From Strix aluco (Eukaryota; Chordata; Aves; Strigiformes; Strigidae): a stretch of DNA of 64,000 nt. Positions 53,001 to 63,518 of the stretch are shown here, piece after piece. The stretch lies in NCBI RefSeq assembly GCF_031877795.1, contig NC_133937.1, positions 19,123,501-19,187,500 of the forward strand, in the 5' to 3' direction. Under the pieces are notes generated by a model. That model saw nothing but the letters and a program-made list of their open reading frames with translations. It made no database searches and was not told the origin of the DNA. Made by a program: the position numbers and the translations under genes. Position 1 is the first letter of the stretch; the number at the start of each line of letters is the position of its first letter.

Positions 53001-56000
53001 TGACAGCATACTCGCTTTCCTCAACATTTCCATGTCCTGCGTTGTATGAAAAGAGGCTTGTGGAGAACATCACCAGTGTTGAGTGATGACAACACCCTCT
53101 ACTTCTGCTCCCCCAACAGCAGCTGCGATCTGTTTTGCTACCATGCACTGAAACTGGTATTCAGTGAAATCATCTGTACGTAAATTCACTGAGTACAGTG
53201 CCCAAGAAAAAGGATGCAGTCTAGCAGAAGTGAGGGAAATGAGAAGATAAAAGAGCAGATTTAAAACAAATGCCAATAGGAAAGAAAAGGACATAAACTG
53301 AGATACAAAGCTGGCTGGAAGGGAACTGGATAAAAGGGATCAAGCTGGACCCTAAAAGAGACATATTAAAATTTTAAAAGCTACAAACTAAAAGCTTCAG
53401 TCTAAAATCTGTAAGACCACAGGACTCTACAATATAGACACTTCAACTGCCAATAAATAACTCCGAAACCAGCTGGAAAAGTATGCATTTATGGCTATAC
53501 TATCACAGCGTAACAGCATATTAGTGCTATCAGTTACTCCACTAGCTGCACAGAGGACTGCTTTGGATTTGGAAGATACAATCGCACTAATGAACTATAT
53601 GGTGCTAATATGGTAGCACAGTATTTTTCAGAATTTTTGCAAGGTTGCTTGATTCTTAATTTTTAAATGCAATTTCAGAAATTAAATACAAATCTACACT
53701 AAATTTTTCCAAAAGCACGCCAAAAATCAGGAAATATCCAGATTTTTAGTGATCCTGAAACAAATGCATCCCCCTTGTGCATATCTTTTAAAAATACATG
53801 ACAAGGATCTATCCTTTTCAACAGATGAGAAGAGAGCATATAAATATAGATTGAATACCCCTATCACTCATCACAGTCCTGAGACAGATTAAAACCCTCA
53901 AGACTCAAGTACTACTCACTTTGAGGTATATTATTGTTCTTCAGTTCAAACTACAACCTTACTCAAGATTAGTAGCTCAAAACATTAATAACTTTCAACG
54001 TTGTTTTAAGCAGATACATTTCTCACTAGAGTATCTGCCACTGAGAAGCACTGCTTAGAACAAATCCACCAGAGACAATCTGTGAATTAAACACCACACA
54101 CAGCCAGCCTAATGAATTGCCCAGTGGTGCCAAAAGAACTGAATAGGTAAGTCTTGAGCTCTGTACACTAAAAAGCATTTTAAGGGAACATCTAATGTTA
54201 TTTTCATTACTGGCAGCTACTCAGTGCCATCCACCTCAAAATTCACAGAGCAAATGGACTTCACAACGCTGCTGGAATTTGAAATAGAAAATTTCTACTA
54301 TCGATTTTGCAGTAGAAATAGGGAGGTCAGTGTAAACATAATTCTAGAAAGCATGTATAAAAACCAGTTATCTGCACTTCAAACTATACCATATATTTGG
54401 CACAAGACAAATGTAATAGTGGCAAGAATATCCTCTGAAATAAAATCTTATGCTGACACCTACTGCCAACACATTGTAGAAGAGCAATGCATTAAGATCT
54501 AGTTTCAGTATATAAATGCAGTGAACATAAGTGAACCATTACAGATTTAAGTAACATCAAATAACTAATAATTCAAATCAAATAAATAAATTCATTAGAT
54601 CAGCAAACATTGTTTATTCATTACCTTGTATCATAGCAATTCAGTATAATAACAGAGGGCTTCAGAGAAAATCTTACTAATAAGGTTATTTATATAAGAC
54701 AAATTTCTACTGGAATTGCAAAACCAAAATAAGCTTTGATACTAACTGCTTGCAAAGTATGAAGACCTACAGTGGGTTTTGGTCCTAGCTCAGAATCCAA
54801 TTCAAATCTATGATGTAGATGTCAGAGCTCCGCTCCAAACATTAAGAAAATGCATTACCTACTTCTATACTTCTAGCCTCCATACCTTTTGGGACATCTT
54901 CCTTTCCCATCAAAACACTTTTCTGCCCATTACAGAAGCTTCAGTTTGTTTGAAGCGTTTCAAAAGTCACCACTTTACATTTATTCTTAAAAAACCTATC
55001 AAGGTTTTGCAGTAATGAAAAAAAAAATATTTGAAGGCGTGAAGATGCATCTTCCTCTAGTACAGCCTCATGTATCAATGCATAGTTGTAGGTATACTAG
55101 CACCTATTTTTAAGCTATTTCACCATCTAGAATTACGTATTACAGATGCATCACCAAATTACTTACCGAATATGACATCTGGATTTTTGTGTTGGGTACC
55201 AATTTCACCTTTCCTTCACTGGTCAGATTGACATCTACAATTCTATTTCCATTGTAACCAATTTCAAGTTTTTTGTAAGTCCAAAGGTAATAATCTTCTC
55301 CATTTTCATCTGCTTCTCCAACAATACCTGTATATGAAACAAGCGTTAAGTGTCTATTACAGGTATACTTTTCAAATATTCTGTAACTACTTTTTTAAAA
55401 TGTTCATTACAGAAGTTTTGCCAGCTAAAAAAGCAACATAACTACAGTAAATAGAATAAGCAGACCTTATTCTCTTCTTTTCAACTCAATCCACAGGTAT
55501 CTGCCAGAAGCATTTTGTAATGACATTAAAAGAAAAAAGCATGCAGCCACAAACACTGCAGAAGAAACAAAAGACACAACAACAGTTCCTCTAGTTTTAT
55601 TTGGAATTCTTACCAGATAAACAACTAGCTGAATACAGATTTAATTTCCATGAACAGAACTTAACCAAGACTTCTGTATTTTCCCATCTCCCATCTATCC
55701 CTTCACTTTTCTTCCTCTTAAAAATTTTACTTTCATTCTGTATTCCTCATTAGTTCACTCCCCAGCACGTACTGTTTGCCCTCATTTGCAAATAAGCTTT
55801 CAATGCTTGCCAATAATGACAGTTTTTGATTACTCTCTCTGTTACTTCCACTGAAAAATTCAGAAAGTTATCATTTACTCAAAGATTTTTACTACTTGCA
55901 ACATGCAAAGCTGCTCAGATGCTGCTGGAGCATCAGAACTCAACTGAACTCCGTATTAGCCACAATTAAATTCTTTTCAATAAATTACTGCAAAATGTCT

Positions 56001-59000
56001 AATCTACTACAGAAAAATTCCAGATAATGTATTATGCCGGGGGGGGGGGGGGGGGAGATCAAGTCTAGCAGTCACCAAGTTCACAGGCTACAAGTGTCAT
56101 CTTTAATAACAAGACCATCATACCAAAGATCACATATAAGATGGAAAGCCACAATAACAGCACAGCACTCAAGATACACAAAGGGGGGGGGGGGGGGGGG
56201 GTGGCAGTGGGAGAACAAGTAGGTGAAGAATATGGAACAGGTTACCATGAAGCAGCAGGTATATGAAGGAATAGCACTTGTGCATTACCTGTGCTTTTTA
56301 ACTTTCAAGGCAGTATTTTTCTGTCATGTTTTTCACTCATGCTCATCTGTCAGGATTGCCTTGTATACGCCATCCACATGAAAGATGTGCCAGTTTGTGT
56401 CTATGCCACACAGCCTAGCACCTGGCACACCATCTGTTCCCATGGTAGTATCCAAAACCATGACAATACAGACCTCTAAACTACTTAAAGGACATTCTAA
56501 TCAATCACTACCTGAAGGAGTGAACTAACACAGTGCTCCATATACTTAGGGAGATGTCCTGAAACAAAGACAGTCAAGCCTAGCCACTCCACTGTGGAAC
56601 AGCAATTCAAGGAAAAATAGAAAATGGAATCATTTTATCTGAATGCACTTAAGAAGATCTAGTTGCCTTTTTCAGGGCAGAAAATAAAGTATAAACCTTC
56701 CAAAGTCCTCAAAAAGCAGTTTGAAGCCATTACCTTTAGTTATCGGTAGTTAAGAAAAGTTATTTTATGCCTAGTCTTTACTGAAAATTGAGTACTCCTT
56801 ATTGGATATTTTGAGAACTTCCTAAGAAGAACTTCAAATATTAATGATTGTGCATGACTGACATAAGTAAGCCCTACCATTACCTTACCAAGGTGGAAAA
56901 CCACAAAGAACATAAAAAATGAACTGAACTAAAGTTTGCCAGGAGACAGGAGTGCCACAAATCCATCTGGATGAGCCCAGAGAAGTGAGTGGTCTGCTTT
57001 AAGAACAGAACTAAACAGAAGTTGCCTAGAACACTCAGCAGACATTAAGACCATGTGAACCTTTTTCTTCTAAACTCTTCAGAGAACACTTACTTTCTTT
57101 TGGCAGCACAAAAAAAAAATGACTCTAGCCATTTACATTTAGGGAACAGAATTTTGGTTTAATTCAGCTCCAAGACACAAATCAACAATGAAAAAAAATA
57201 GTGGACTGGGTGATACAGTGCATACAACACATGCTGGCTAGTAGGGTTCTCAGGAAAGGTAATCCAAATGAAGTGGATCAACATGATAGTCTTCACACAG
57301 AAAGCCATTTCAGCACAAGATATTTTTAATGCAGGCTGAGGGTAATCAGGTCTGGACACTATCTTAATAAAACAAACAAAAAATTCTCAGTATTCAGAGT
57401 ATTTCAGACATGTCATCAAAACTACTAAACTTCTTACTCCTGTGTATTTTAACCAGTCCTAATGTTTTTCATTACAGTTACTGAAATTAACAGCTGTGCA
57501 ATGACACTCAATCATAAGATATTAGTTTTCCTTAGTATCTCTGTCACCACATTACATGGTACTAGGCAAGTTTATACAACACAGTCGAAGACACAAACAA
57601 ACTGGAGGAGCCATGCGTACAGTATCATTCAGGCCATATTCATAACAGAAACATTTATAATAAAAACTGTTCAGTGAGCAGCAAGTCTCAGAGCTTTAAG
57701 TTTTAGGCAGCACTCTGAGCCTGAAATATTCCTATTTTTGAACAGAGACCCAGCAAAACCAGAATTAGTGCAGATAACCTATATTCAGAGTTTTCTAAAC
57801 TGTACTCAGAACACAAAGGTCAGAAAGAGATGTTCAGATTTGCAGATAAACACTGATCAGTTCAGGTGTATTCACTCCTTTCTCAGCCCCCCATCAAGAA
57901 CCAATTAATTTTTTGGAATAAAAACCAGGCTAATATTGACTGACCCATCTGCAGTCCTGCTAGTTTTACCTAGTCCTCAGGAGAAACAGACCAAAATCGT
58001 GAGCACTGCTTGCTTTCACACTTGATCCTTGCATACTACTACCAGTACTTAAGATGTTGCAGTCCTCTATTAAGTATCACAACTTGACACCCTGGTTCCA
58101 AACAACTACCAAAACCAGCTTCTTAATATCATACAAAGACAATACCTAGCTGTTAACTATAGCATTAGGAATGACTTCTTGTGCATACAAAGCATACTAT
58201 CAAAGATATTAAAAACACTGGAATTGCAGTAAAACAGATTTTTCAGCTGAGAGAATAAAATTTAGTTAGTGTGTAGAAGATTTAGTAAGTACATTTGTGC
58301 TTCAGTATTTGAGGTGAGAACAATCAGTCCTAAAAAAGAAAGTCTCCAAGACTCGCTAGCCACACAGGATTCCAAAGAAGTCTGTTTAGCATCCCATCAT
58401 CCTTGGACAGTCTAAAGCCTATGTAGCTGTCACTAGTCTAGGAAAATCATTCATTGATCTTTTGCTGAAAGGCCAAAAGCATAAAAAATATTGTAGCAAC
58501 ACCTGTCACTCACGCATGCTTTTAAAAAGCCTACCAGCAACTGCACAAGAAGTAAAGGCCACATAGATTAATTAGGGTCTACTCCAAGCCCTGCCACAGA
58601 AGTGTTACACTCACTAAGCAAATCAGCTGAAAAGAATGAATACGAGTACTCCTGTCAGGCATTATAATGGTATCTCTTAAAAACAGATACATTTTTTAAA
58701 AAGCAAGAACCTTCCCGACTAACAGATAAATAAAGCACTAGTGTTTCTGGCTGGGGCTCATGGCCGTCAGATAGCTACTTTCTAAAACGAGTTAAAATTG
58801 TAAGAGCTAAAAAAACCCCCACCCTCTGTCAGAATGAATGAATGATGTGTAGCATTATTCAGCATACATACTACCTATCAAAGGACTTTTGCCATGTGGC
58901 TTGAACTGTATTTTTGTAGGTGTTGTGGGATTTTGTTTGTTTTGGGCGGTTTTACCTCTTTCACTGAAGACAGGCAACAAAGACCTTACCTTAACAGCCT

Positions 59001-59872
59001 TTTGTGGTGCTTTTCATTTCCTTTCAGTTTATATCTACAACAGGGAGATTAGGGTTTGGGGGTTTGGTTGATTGCTATCAGTGTAAAGTGCAATCTGCAG
59101 AGCACTCTTTACTAGGTATGTGATCACAGATTACAAGGGAGTAACAAAAAACAGAGTTTAGGAGACAATGACAGTAAAGACACAGACATTTTTATTCAAG
59201 ACACAAGCACTTCTAAACCCAGATTAAGAGTACTCAGCAAGAACAATTTTAAGAACTGCATAAGAACAAGTAAAACTCCATATAACCACAGGCTGCACAT
59301 GCAAAACTTAAAAACCACTAAATAACCATAGAAGTAAATCAAACAGCTCTTGTATTAGTAATAAGCACAAGAACTAGCAAAATAAAGTTTAAACATTGCA
59401 GAAGTTTTATGAAAGTTGTTATTCATGAACACATTAACATGGGCATTATATCTGACCTATCTAATTACCACTCACTTGAACATTTAAAAGAATTTAACCC
59501 TAAGAACTTGGTATTATGAAATCTGTGCTTGAGAAACAAAACAGCTTTTCACTGTTTTTGTAATTCACTAGTACAAGCCATCCTACTGTTCTATCAATGC
59601 AATAATCCTTCAATTTATTTGGTTACATAAATTCTATATACTTGTGAGATTCTTGTAATGAAGCTTAATCATTAAATGACTCCATGAAACCCACTAGCAC
59701 AGGACTCCCTGTAGTTGTAATCAAGTTGTTCATGCATAGTAACACTCACCCCATATTGGCAAGTCATCAATATACATCTGGTACCAATAGTGATTTTTGA
59801 TAGCATACACAAATGCATCTCTTCTTCCTTTGTCCAAGTCAATTTCACAGTAAGTAGTCTGCATTACATCAT
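29025..59872 (-). CDS. TM9SF3: TM9SF3, transmembrane 9 superfamily member 3 (13 exons, 5' partial)
   Basis: The spliced exons (59750-59872, 55167-55327, 52310-52387, 51216-51347, 50553-50719, 47770-47864, 45682-45812, 36188-36327, 34534-34602, 34294-34440, 33781-33864, 33596-33672, 29025-29092) total 1472 nt and stay in one frame with GT/AG at each junction. They encode about residues 100-589 of a nonaspanin, nearly identical to human TM9SF3 as I recall it. The N-terminal part is the end of the lumenal domain. From exon 51216 on come nine hydrophobic spans, including [18 protein letters not shown] and [16 protein letters not shown]. The protein ends KVKID-like (NVKID), a KxD coatomer-binding Golgi retention signal of the family. 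TM9 proteins act in Golgi/endosome membranes and in trafficking of other membrane proteins. The signal peptide and first 100 residues lie beyond 64000. Identity is near certain. Confidence 0.97.
29093..33595 (-). other. TM9SF3: TM9SF3 intron 14
   Basis: This is 4.5 kb of AT-rich intron with clean donor GTAAGT and acceptor TTTTGCAG. I see no nested gene, RNA or classified repeat in it. A T-run lies at about 31620-31634. Confidence 0.8.
33596..33672 (-). CDS. TM9SF3: TM9SF3 exon 14 (span 9, first half)
   Basis: About residues 543-567. [20 protein letters not shown] then LGIMC. The intron between this and exon 13 is 108 bases. Confidence 0.97.
33781..33864 (-). CDS. TM9SF3: TM9SF3 exon 13 (span 8)
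   Basis: About residues 515-541. [20 protein letters not shown] then YYYFFKT. The RWQW motif is rebuilt across the acceptor TTTCAG|G. The donor is CAAA|GTAAGT. Confidence 0.97.
33865..34293 (-). other. TM9SF3: TM9SF3 intron 12
   Basis: This is a 429-base intron with nothing else recognisable. Confidence 0.85.
34294..34440 (-). CDS. TM9SF3: TM9SF3 exon 12 (spans 6-7 boundary and 7)
   Basis: About residues 466-513. [20 protein letters not shown] then [20 protein letters not shown] and LLNAEDYR. It carries the family motif Y-x-L-x-AEDY-RW across the next junction. The donor is TG|GTAAGT. Confidence 0.97.
34534..34602 (-). CDS. TM9SF3: TM9SF3 exon 11 (span 6)
   Basis: About residues 443-464. 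[20 protein letters not shown] then IE, containing the conserved G-LPFG-x-FIE motif. The intron after it (34441-34533) is only 93 bases. Confidence 0.97.
34603..36187 (-). other. TM9SF3: TM9SF3 intron 10
   Basis: This is a 1.6-kb AT-rich intron with no further feature seen. Confidence 0.85.
36188..36327 (-). CDS. TM9SF3: TM9SF3 exon 10 (span 5 and conserved loop)
   Basis: About residues 396-441. [20 protein letters not shown] is the span. It is followed by [20 protein letters not shown] and PIPEKK, the N-P-R-PIP loop shared across TM9SF members. The donor is TG|GTAAAG. Confidence 0.97.
37859..38710 (+). mobile_element. Solo LTR of an avian endogenous retrovirus (852 bp)
   Basis: It starts TGGGGTTTGTGGGGCAGAGT and ends GGGTTCAAACCACTACA. 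Recognisable stretches include CTGGCCAAGGCCGAGTCAAT near the start, an ATTAAA signal at 38554-38559, a 14-base C-run at 38642-38655 and a 3' end, GGCTGCGTGGTGCT, that is shared with the LTR at 18761-19357. Flanking bases ATAAA (37854-37858) and ATAAG (38711-38715) fit a 5-bp duplication with one change. No internal viral genes are present. It is GC-rich unlike the surrounding intron and opposite in sense to TM9SF3. The left end is the less certain boundary. Confidence 0.85.
38904..38960 (+). repeat. Possible ancient L2/MIR-like fragment
   Basis: GCAGATCCTGCCCTTGAGAA, then CTCAGTCTAAAAGAATGAGC and AGACAAGAA resemble the 'ggtccctgccctcaaggagcttacagtctag...gagacag' text near L2/MIR 3' ends. It is diverged and judged by eye. 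Confidence 0.3.
45682..45812 (-). CDS. TM9SF3: TM9SF3 exon 9 (span 4)
   Basis: About residues 353-395, [20 protein letters not shown] then [20 protein letters not shown] and GTM. An open frame continues past the donor ATG|GTGAGT into intron, but the translation after GTM has no family match, so the exon ends there. Confidence 0.97.
45813..47769 (-). other. TM9SF3: TM9SF3 intron 8
   Basis: This is 1.96 kb. It contains the short tandem duplication at 46049-46124 and nothing else that I can name. Confidence 0.85.
46049..46124. repeat. Imperfect two-copy tandem duplication (43-bp period)
   Basis: CAGGAAAAGGGATACAGTGC with AAGAATATTTCC (46049-46080) recurs as CAGGAAAAAGGGATACAGCA with TGAGAATATTTCA (46092-46124). 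It is a diverged local duplication in an intron. Confidence 0.8.
47770..47864 (-). CDS. TM9SF3: TM9SF3 exon 8 (span 3)
   Basis: About residues 321-351, [20 protein letters not shown] then [11 protein letters not shown]. The motif S-x-V/I-x-GY-x-GG-x-YA is typical of TM9SF proteins. The acceptor is CTTGTAG and the donor GAG|GTAAAG. Confidence 0.97.
47865..50552 (-). other. TM9SF3: TM9SF3 intron 7
   Basis: This is a 2.7-kb AT-rich intron with no feature seen. Confidence 0.85.
50553..50719 (-). CDS. TM9SF3: TM9SF3 exon 7 ([17 protein letters not shown] loop and span 2)
   Basis: About residues 265-319. It contains the family signature [19 protein letters not shown], with the conserved GWK-HGDVFRP motif of nonaspanins, and then span 2 ([17 protein letters not shown]). 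It ends with two bases of a glutamate codon at GA|GTAAGT. Confidence 0.97.
50720..51215 (-). other. TM9SF3: TM9SF3 intron 6
   Basis: This is a 496-base intron with nothing else recognisable. The acceptor tract is TTGTTGTTGTTGTTCCTAG. Confidence 0.85.
51216..51347 (-). CDS. TM9SF3: TM9SF3 exon 6 (first membrane span)
   Basis: It is 44 codons, about residues 221-264. [20 protein letters not shown] leads into the first core span, followed by the basic/acidic cytosolic segment [19 protein letters not shown]. It is phase 0 at both ends. Confidence 0.97.
51348..52309 (-). other. TM9SF3: TM9SF3 intron 5
   Basis: This is a 962-base intron with no feature seen. Confidence 0.85.
52310..52387 (-). CDS. 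TM9SF3: TM9SF3 exon 5 (end of lumenal domain)
   Basis: It is 26 codons, phase 0 at both ends, [20 protein letters not shown] then SFFQHR, about residues 195-220. The donor is AGA|GTATGT. Confidence 0.96.
52388..55166 (-). other. TM9SF3: TM9SF3 intron 4
   Basis: This is a 2.8-kb AT-rich intron. Short open frames here are chance reads without family match. Confidence 0.85.
55167..55327 (-). CDS. TM9SF3: TM9SF3 exon 4 (lumenal domain)
   Basis: About residues 142-194, [15 protein letters not shown] to KIQMSYS. This is a soluble, mostly beta-rich lumenal section. It starts with the last two bases of a glycine codon and ends in phase 0 at TCG|GTAAGT. Confidence 0.96.
56039..56055 (+). repeat. Poly-G run (17 G)
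   Basis: This is an uninterrupted G homopolymer in otherwise AT-rich intron, C-rich in the TM9SF3 transcript. Confidence 0.9.
56183..56201 (+). repeat. Poly-G run (19 G)
   Basis: This is a second uninterrupted G homopolymer, 127 bases after the first, followed by TGGCAGTGGGAG. Confidence 0.9.
59750..59872 (-). CDS. TM9SF3: TM9SF3 exon 3 (lumenal domain)
   Basis: It encodes [20 protein letters not shown] and then [20 protein letters not shown], about residues 101-140, with a split codon at each end. The acceptor is TTTTTTGCAG and the donor GGG|GTGAGT. Against human from memory, the MQT and KGR positions differ, in an otherwise very conserved protein. Confidence 0.95.
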
Positions 59873-62800
59873 CTGCAAAAAATTAAAGCACAGTTAGTGA
59901 TTTATTAATGAGCTGACTCAAAGTGAAGGCAAACCAAGCAAAAGGAGGAATGGACACTGAGGGAGTCTTTAACCCCTTTTGGCTATCCTCAAGTAGGTAA
60001 CAAAAAGGGACATGTGGAAAAGGAACCATTAAAACAATTACATGACTGTTTTTGTACATCCACCCTTCCACACGCAGAAGCTTCCAACAGACTGGATAAC
60101 AAAAGCTTTGAAAGTATCCTTCTGCTACTTCATCCACACTAAATTAAGAACCATTAGCTGATGACAGCTTTACCCAGACAGACCATGAGACCTCTTTTAC
60201 TTTACCAAGAGGTATGAAATTATTAACAAATACCTAAAACTGTGTACGATATCATCTCTCCATTTTAGTATCATCAAGCTCACTGACTGGGAATACTGTT
60301 CATAAAATCTAAGATTTTTTTAAAGTTCTCAGAAATTGTGAAGAAACTACTATAAAGGAAGAAACAAAGCAATCAGGGTAAGAGTAGGAAAAAAGGACAG
60401 AAGACAAAAATAGGAATAAAGCAAAGAATGCACAAGAGGCTGCATCTGGAAATAAAATAAATCCACCTCTTAAGAGCCAGAAAGCCATTTTTCCCCATCT
60501 ACAATTCGTAAGTAATGCAGTTAGCAGACATTCTTTCACATCCCAGCTTCTTCCCTAATGTTTCCTTTTCAAGTTAAAAAAGACAGAAGAGCTCATATTT
60601 ACAAGAATTCAGGCAGCAACAGATTTAGAGACAAAAACTCCCCATCTGCTTCTTAATAAATGTTTTCATTCTGCAAATAGTGAAACAAAGTGAATGTAAA
60701 TAATTCCAGTTTCCCCTCTCTCCTCTTTTTGTCATCACTGGAATTGAGGACGCATTTCCAGCAGATAAAATTAATTTGTGCCCCAAGTACAGCTCTAATC
60801 TGTATCAAAATTCAGCTCTTATACACTAACTTCAATATAAAGCTTAAAAACAAAAAAAAATCACCTGCACAGAAAGAGCACTGGCAAGTAGAATATTTCC
60901 AACACAAAACATTGTTTCTCTGATAATGACAATTTGTCAAAATGAGAATATACAGAGTATGTCTGGTCAAATAAAACTGAAGCAAAGCCTGGTGAAGCAA
61001 GACAGTAAAAAACCAGCCAAAAGCAGACCTGCATAGTTGCATTAATTTCCTGTAGCCCTGGAGAAAACAGTGCCCCTGGCTACTCTGGAATGGATGCATC
61101 TCTCTCTCCTATTTCTTATGAAAACAAACTTTAGTATTTTCTATTTTTGTTTCTTCCAAGACCCAATGAATGCACTCTAAGCTTCATTTTTTCACTAAAA
61201 AAAATTTCTCATTTTTCAGGCTTATTAGACAATAAAACTTCTGTTGGGAAAAAAAAGATAGTAACAAAACCATTCAAGTCAATAAGGGTCCCAAGAAGAC
61301 TGGGTTACATTTTCAGGACCCATACTGTTACATTCAGGAAAGAGAAGCCATTACATTTGGCACCACAGCTAAAATAGTTATAAATCCAGGCTTCAGTTTG
61401 CATTTATGCCCCTACTGAGCTGGATCCTATACTTTTTGGACTATATTCCCCAAAAAAAGTCTCCGCTTGGCACTTTTTCACTGTAACAGATGTTTTTGAG
61501 TCATCTTGACATTAATTAAAAGAAAAAAAAAATAGAATCACTATCTTCTGGATATATTGCTAAGTGGGGATTAATTCTTTCCAAAATACTTGGGACTTCA
61601 TTGTCACTCTCTAGAAGTTTCACACTATACTCAAATAAAGGATAACACCTTTCTAATGTTAAATTTTTTAACTCACAAAGGATTGTTCAACACAGAGGTC
61701 AAATGAAAACACACTGTGAATTGAGAGAAACTGGTAGATGCTGTTAAATGAAGCATTACTTAGTGCTGGAGCACAGAAGCCTGATTTGGAAGAGTCCTAC
61801 AGGGATCAGGCAGGTTTTAAGTGGCTCTCTTCTGACTGGTTCACACCCACGTCACCCACGCACACTGCGGTACCAGCACAGGGATAGGAGCAAGTGCTCC
61901 TAGCGAAATAAAAGTCACATGAACTACAAGTGTTCTTTTTAGAGACCTTTCCCATTTTATAGCCTGAATACAGAAGCCTTTGTTTGCAGTTATTAACCAG
62001 GACAAATCTGGTATTAGATTGTAATCTAACACCAAATTACTCCATGGGCTTTCAGATCCCTGGAATTTGCCACCTTTGTTTTTGTTGGGTTTTGTTTTGT
62101 TTTCTTACTAACTGAAACGCCATTCTGCATCTAATACTCTAAGATATAAACAGTGGCTTTTGCTGCTGGAAAAAAAAAAAAAAAAAACAAAACAAAAAAC
62201 AAACCACCAACTTTTAAACATCATTTGCAGTGAAATGACTGCACGGATGTCTGACCAGGCTGCAGAAAGCAAGATGCCACAAAAAGCTGTCTTTATCCAT
62301 TTTTATGGACTTTACTCCCAATATTCAGAATACCAGAAGAGGGCACAGAGATACACAATCAACTACATTATGAGTTACTTCACTGCACATATACAAAACC
62401 CCAGCAGAATCATTAGAAACAACCTCATTCAATTCTTGCAAAACACAGGCATGACTTTACATTTAGTATGTGATTTCACGCTCAGCCATACTACACAGTA
62501 CAGTTCCTCTCACATCCCCCTAAAACAACTGAATGAAGGCAAGAGGAATGATGACAACTGCTCCTTTCTCCAGCCACGGAGAATGCTGAAGCTGTTATTT
62601 AGTTACAGGACAGGATTAGATGGTTAAGCTTAAATCCGCTGTGTTAAATGATTAAATGAAAGTAGTTTAGAACAGCATTCAGTGGCTGGGGAAGCTGAAG
62701 TCTACTTCATCACAGCTCAGATCACAGATCTAAAGTTTTGCATATGTTAATTCTTATCAAAGTTGTGGTTGTGTGTGTAGCCAAGAGGAGCGTGAAGATA

Positions 62801-63518
62801 GAGGTATGTTTTGTGTTGTGTCTACATCAGGGATGCCAAAGAGGTAACATCTGCTATACGATACAGATTCAGTAATGTCAGTAGCACATTAAGCAAATAT
62901 AAAAAAACATAAAAGCAAGACTCAATACAAAAGCAGGTGTGGTTATGCCAGATTTCAAATTTCCTATGAACAGTCAGATCAACTGGGTTTCATTCAAACA
63001 TACAAACCATATAGAACCTCATTATGGCTGACCATCTCCTAGTACAACACTGAACATCATCCTGAATGACTGTCGTATTTTCTACAGGTGTTGCATTCCT
63101 TCTAAGGAGTTCTCACTTAGAAGTATGGTCATTTAATAACATTTCTAAATAAGTGCAAAATTCAAGTATGTTAAAAAGCCTTTTCCCCTTTAAATTCATC
63201 TTCTCTAATTGGTATTGTATGGCAATGTCAAAAATTAATTTTTTAATTGAAGTTGCTATGATCCCAATGTTCAATATATTTAATAATTCACTAGGTCTCA
63301 GGTGTAACGTAGAGGATGTCAATTTAAATGCTTGAATAAAGAACTTGACATATTACATAAAAAGCATTCTTAATCTAGATTTAGCTTGACAAGAGAATTA
63401 AGCCAACCGAAAACTTAGAAGTTATTTTACAATACAAGCGTATGTTAATAATTCATTACTTTCTTCACAAAGATACTTATACAGATTAGAGACCTGTGAT
63501 ATAAGAATAACGTTACGC
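59873..63518 (-). other. TM9SF3: TM9SF3 intron 2 (partial)
   Basis: I looked for the preceding exon (the conserved lumenal segment before residue 100) between here and 64000 and did not find it, so the intron continues past the window. It is AT-rich, with A-runs near 62170 and no nested gene seen. Confidence 0.75.

Larger units (their letters stand above)
55328..59749 (-). other. TM9SF3: TM9SF3 intron 3
   Basis: This is a 4.4-kb AT-rich intron interrupted by two long G homopolymers at 56039-56055 and 56183-56201. Otherwise nothing is recognisable. Confidence 0.85.

Noticed and set aside
62160-62627. A 155-codon plus-strand frame starting in an A-run
   Set aside because: The lysine-rich start is just the poly-A tract, and the rest has no recognisable motif. 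It is in a TM9SF3 intron.
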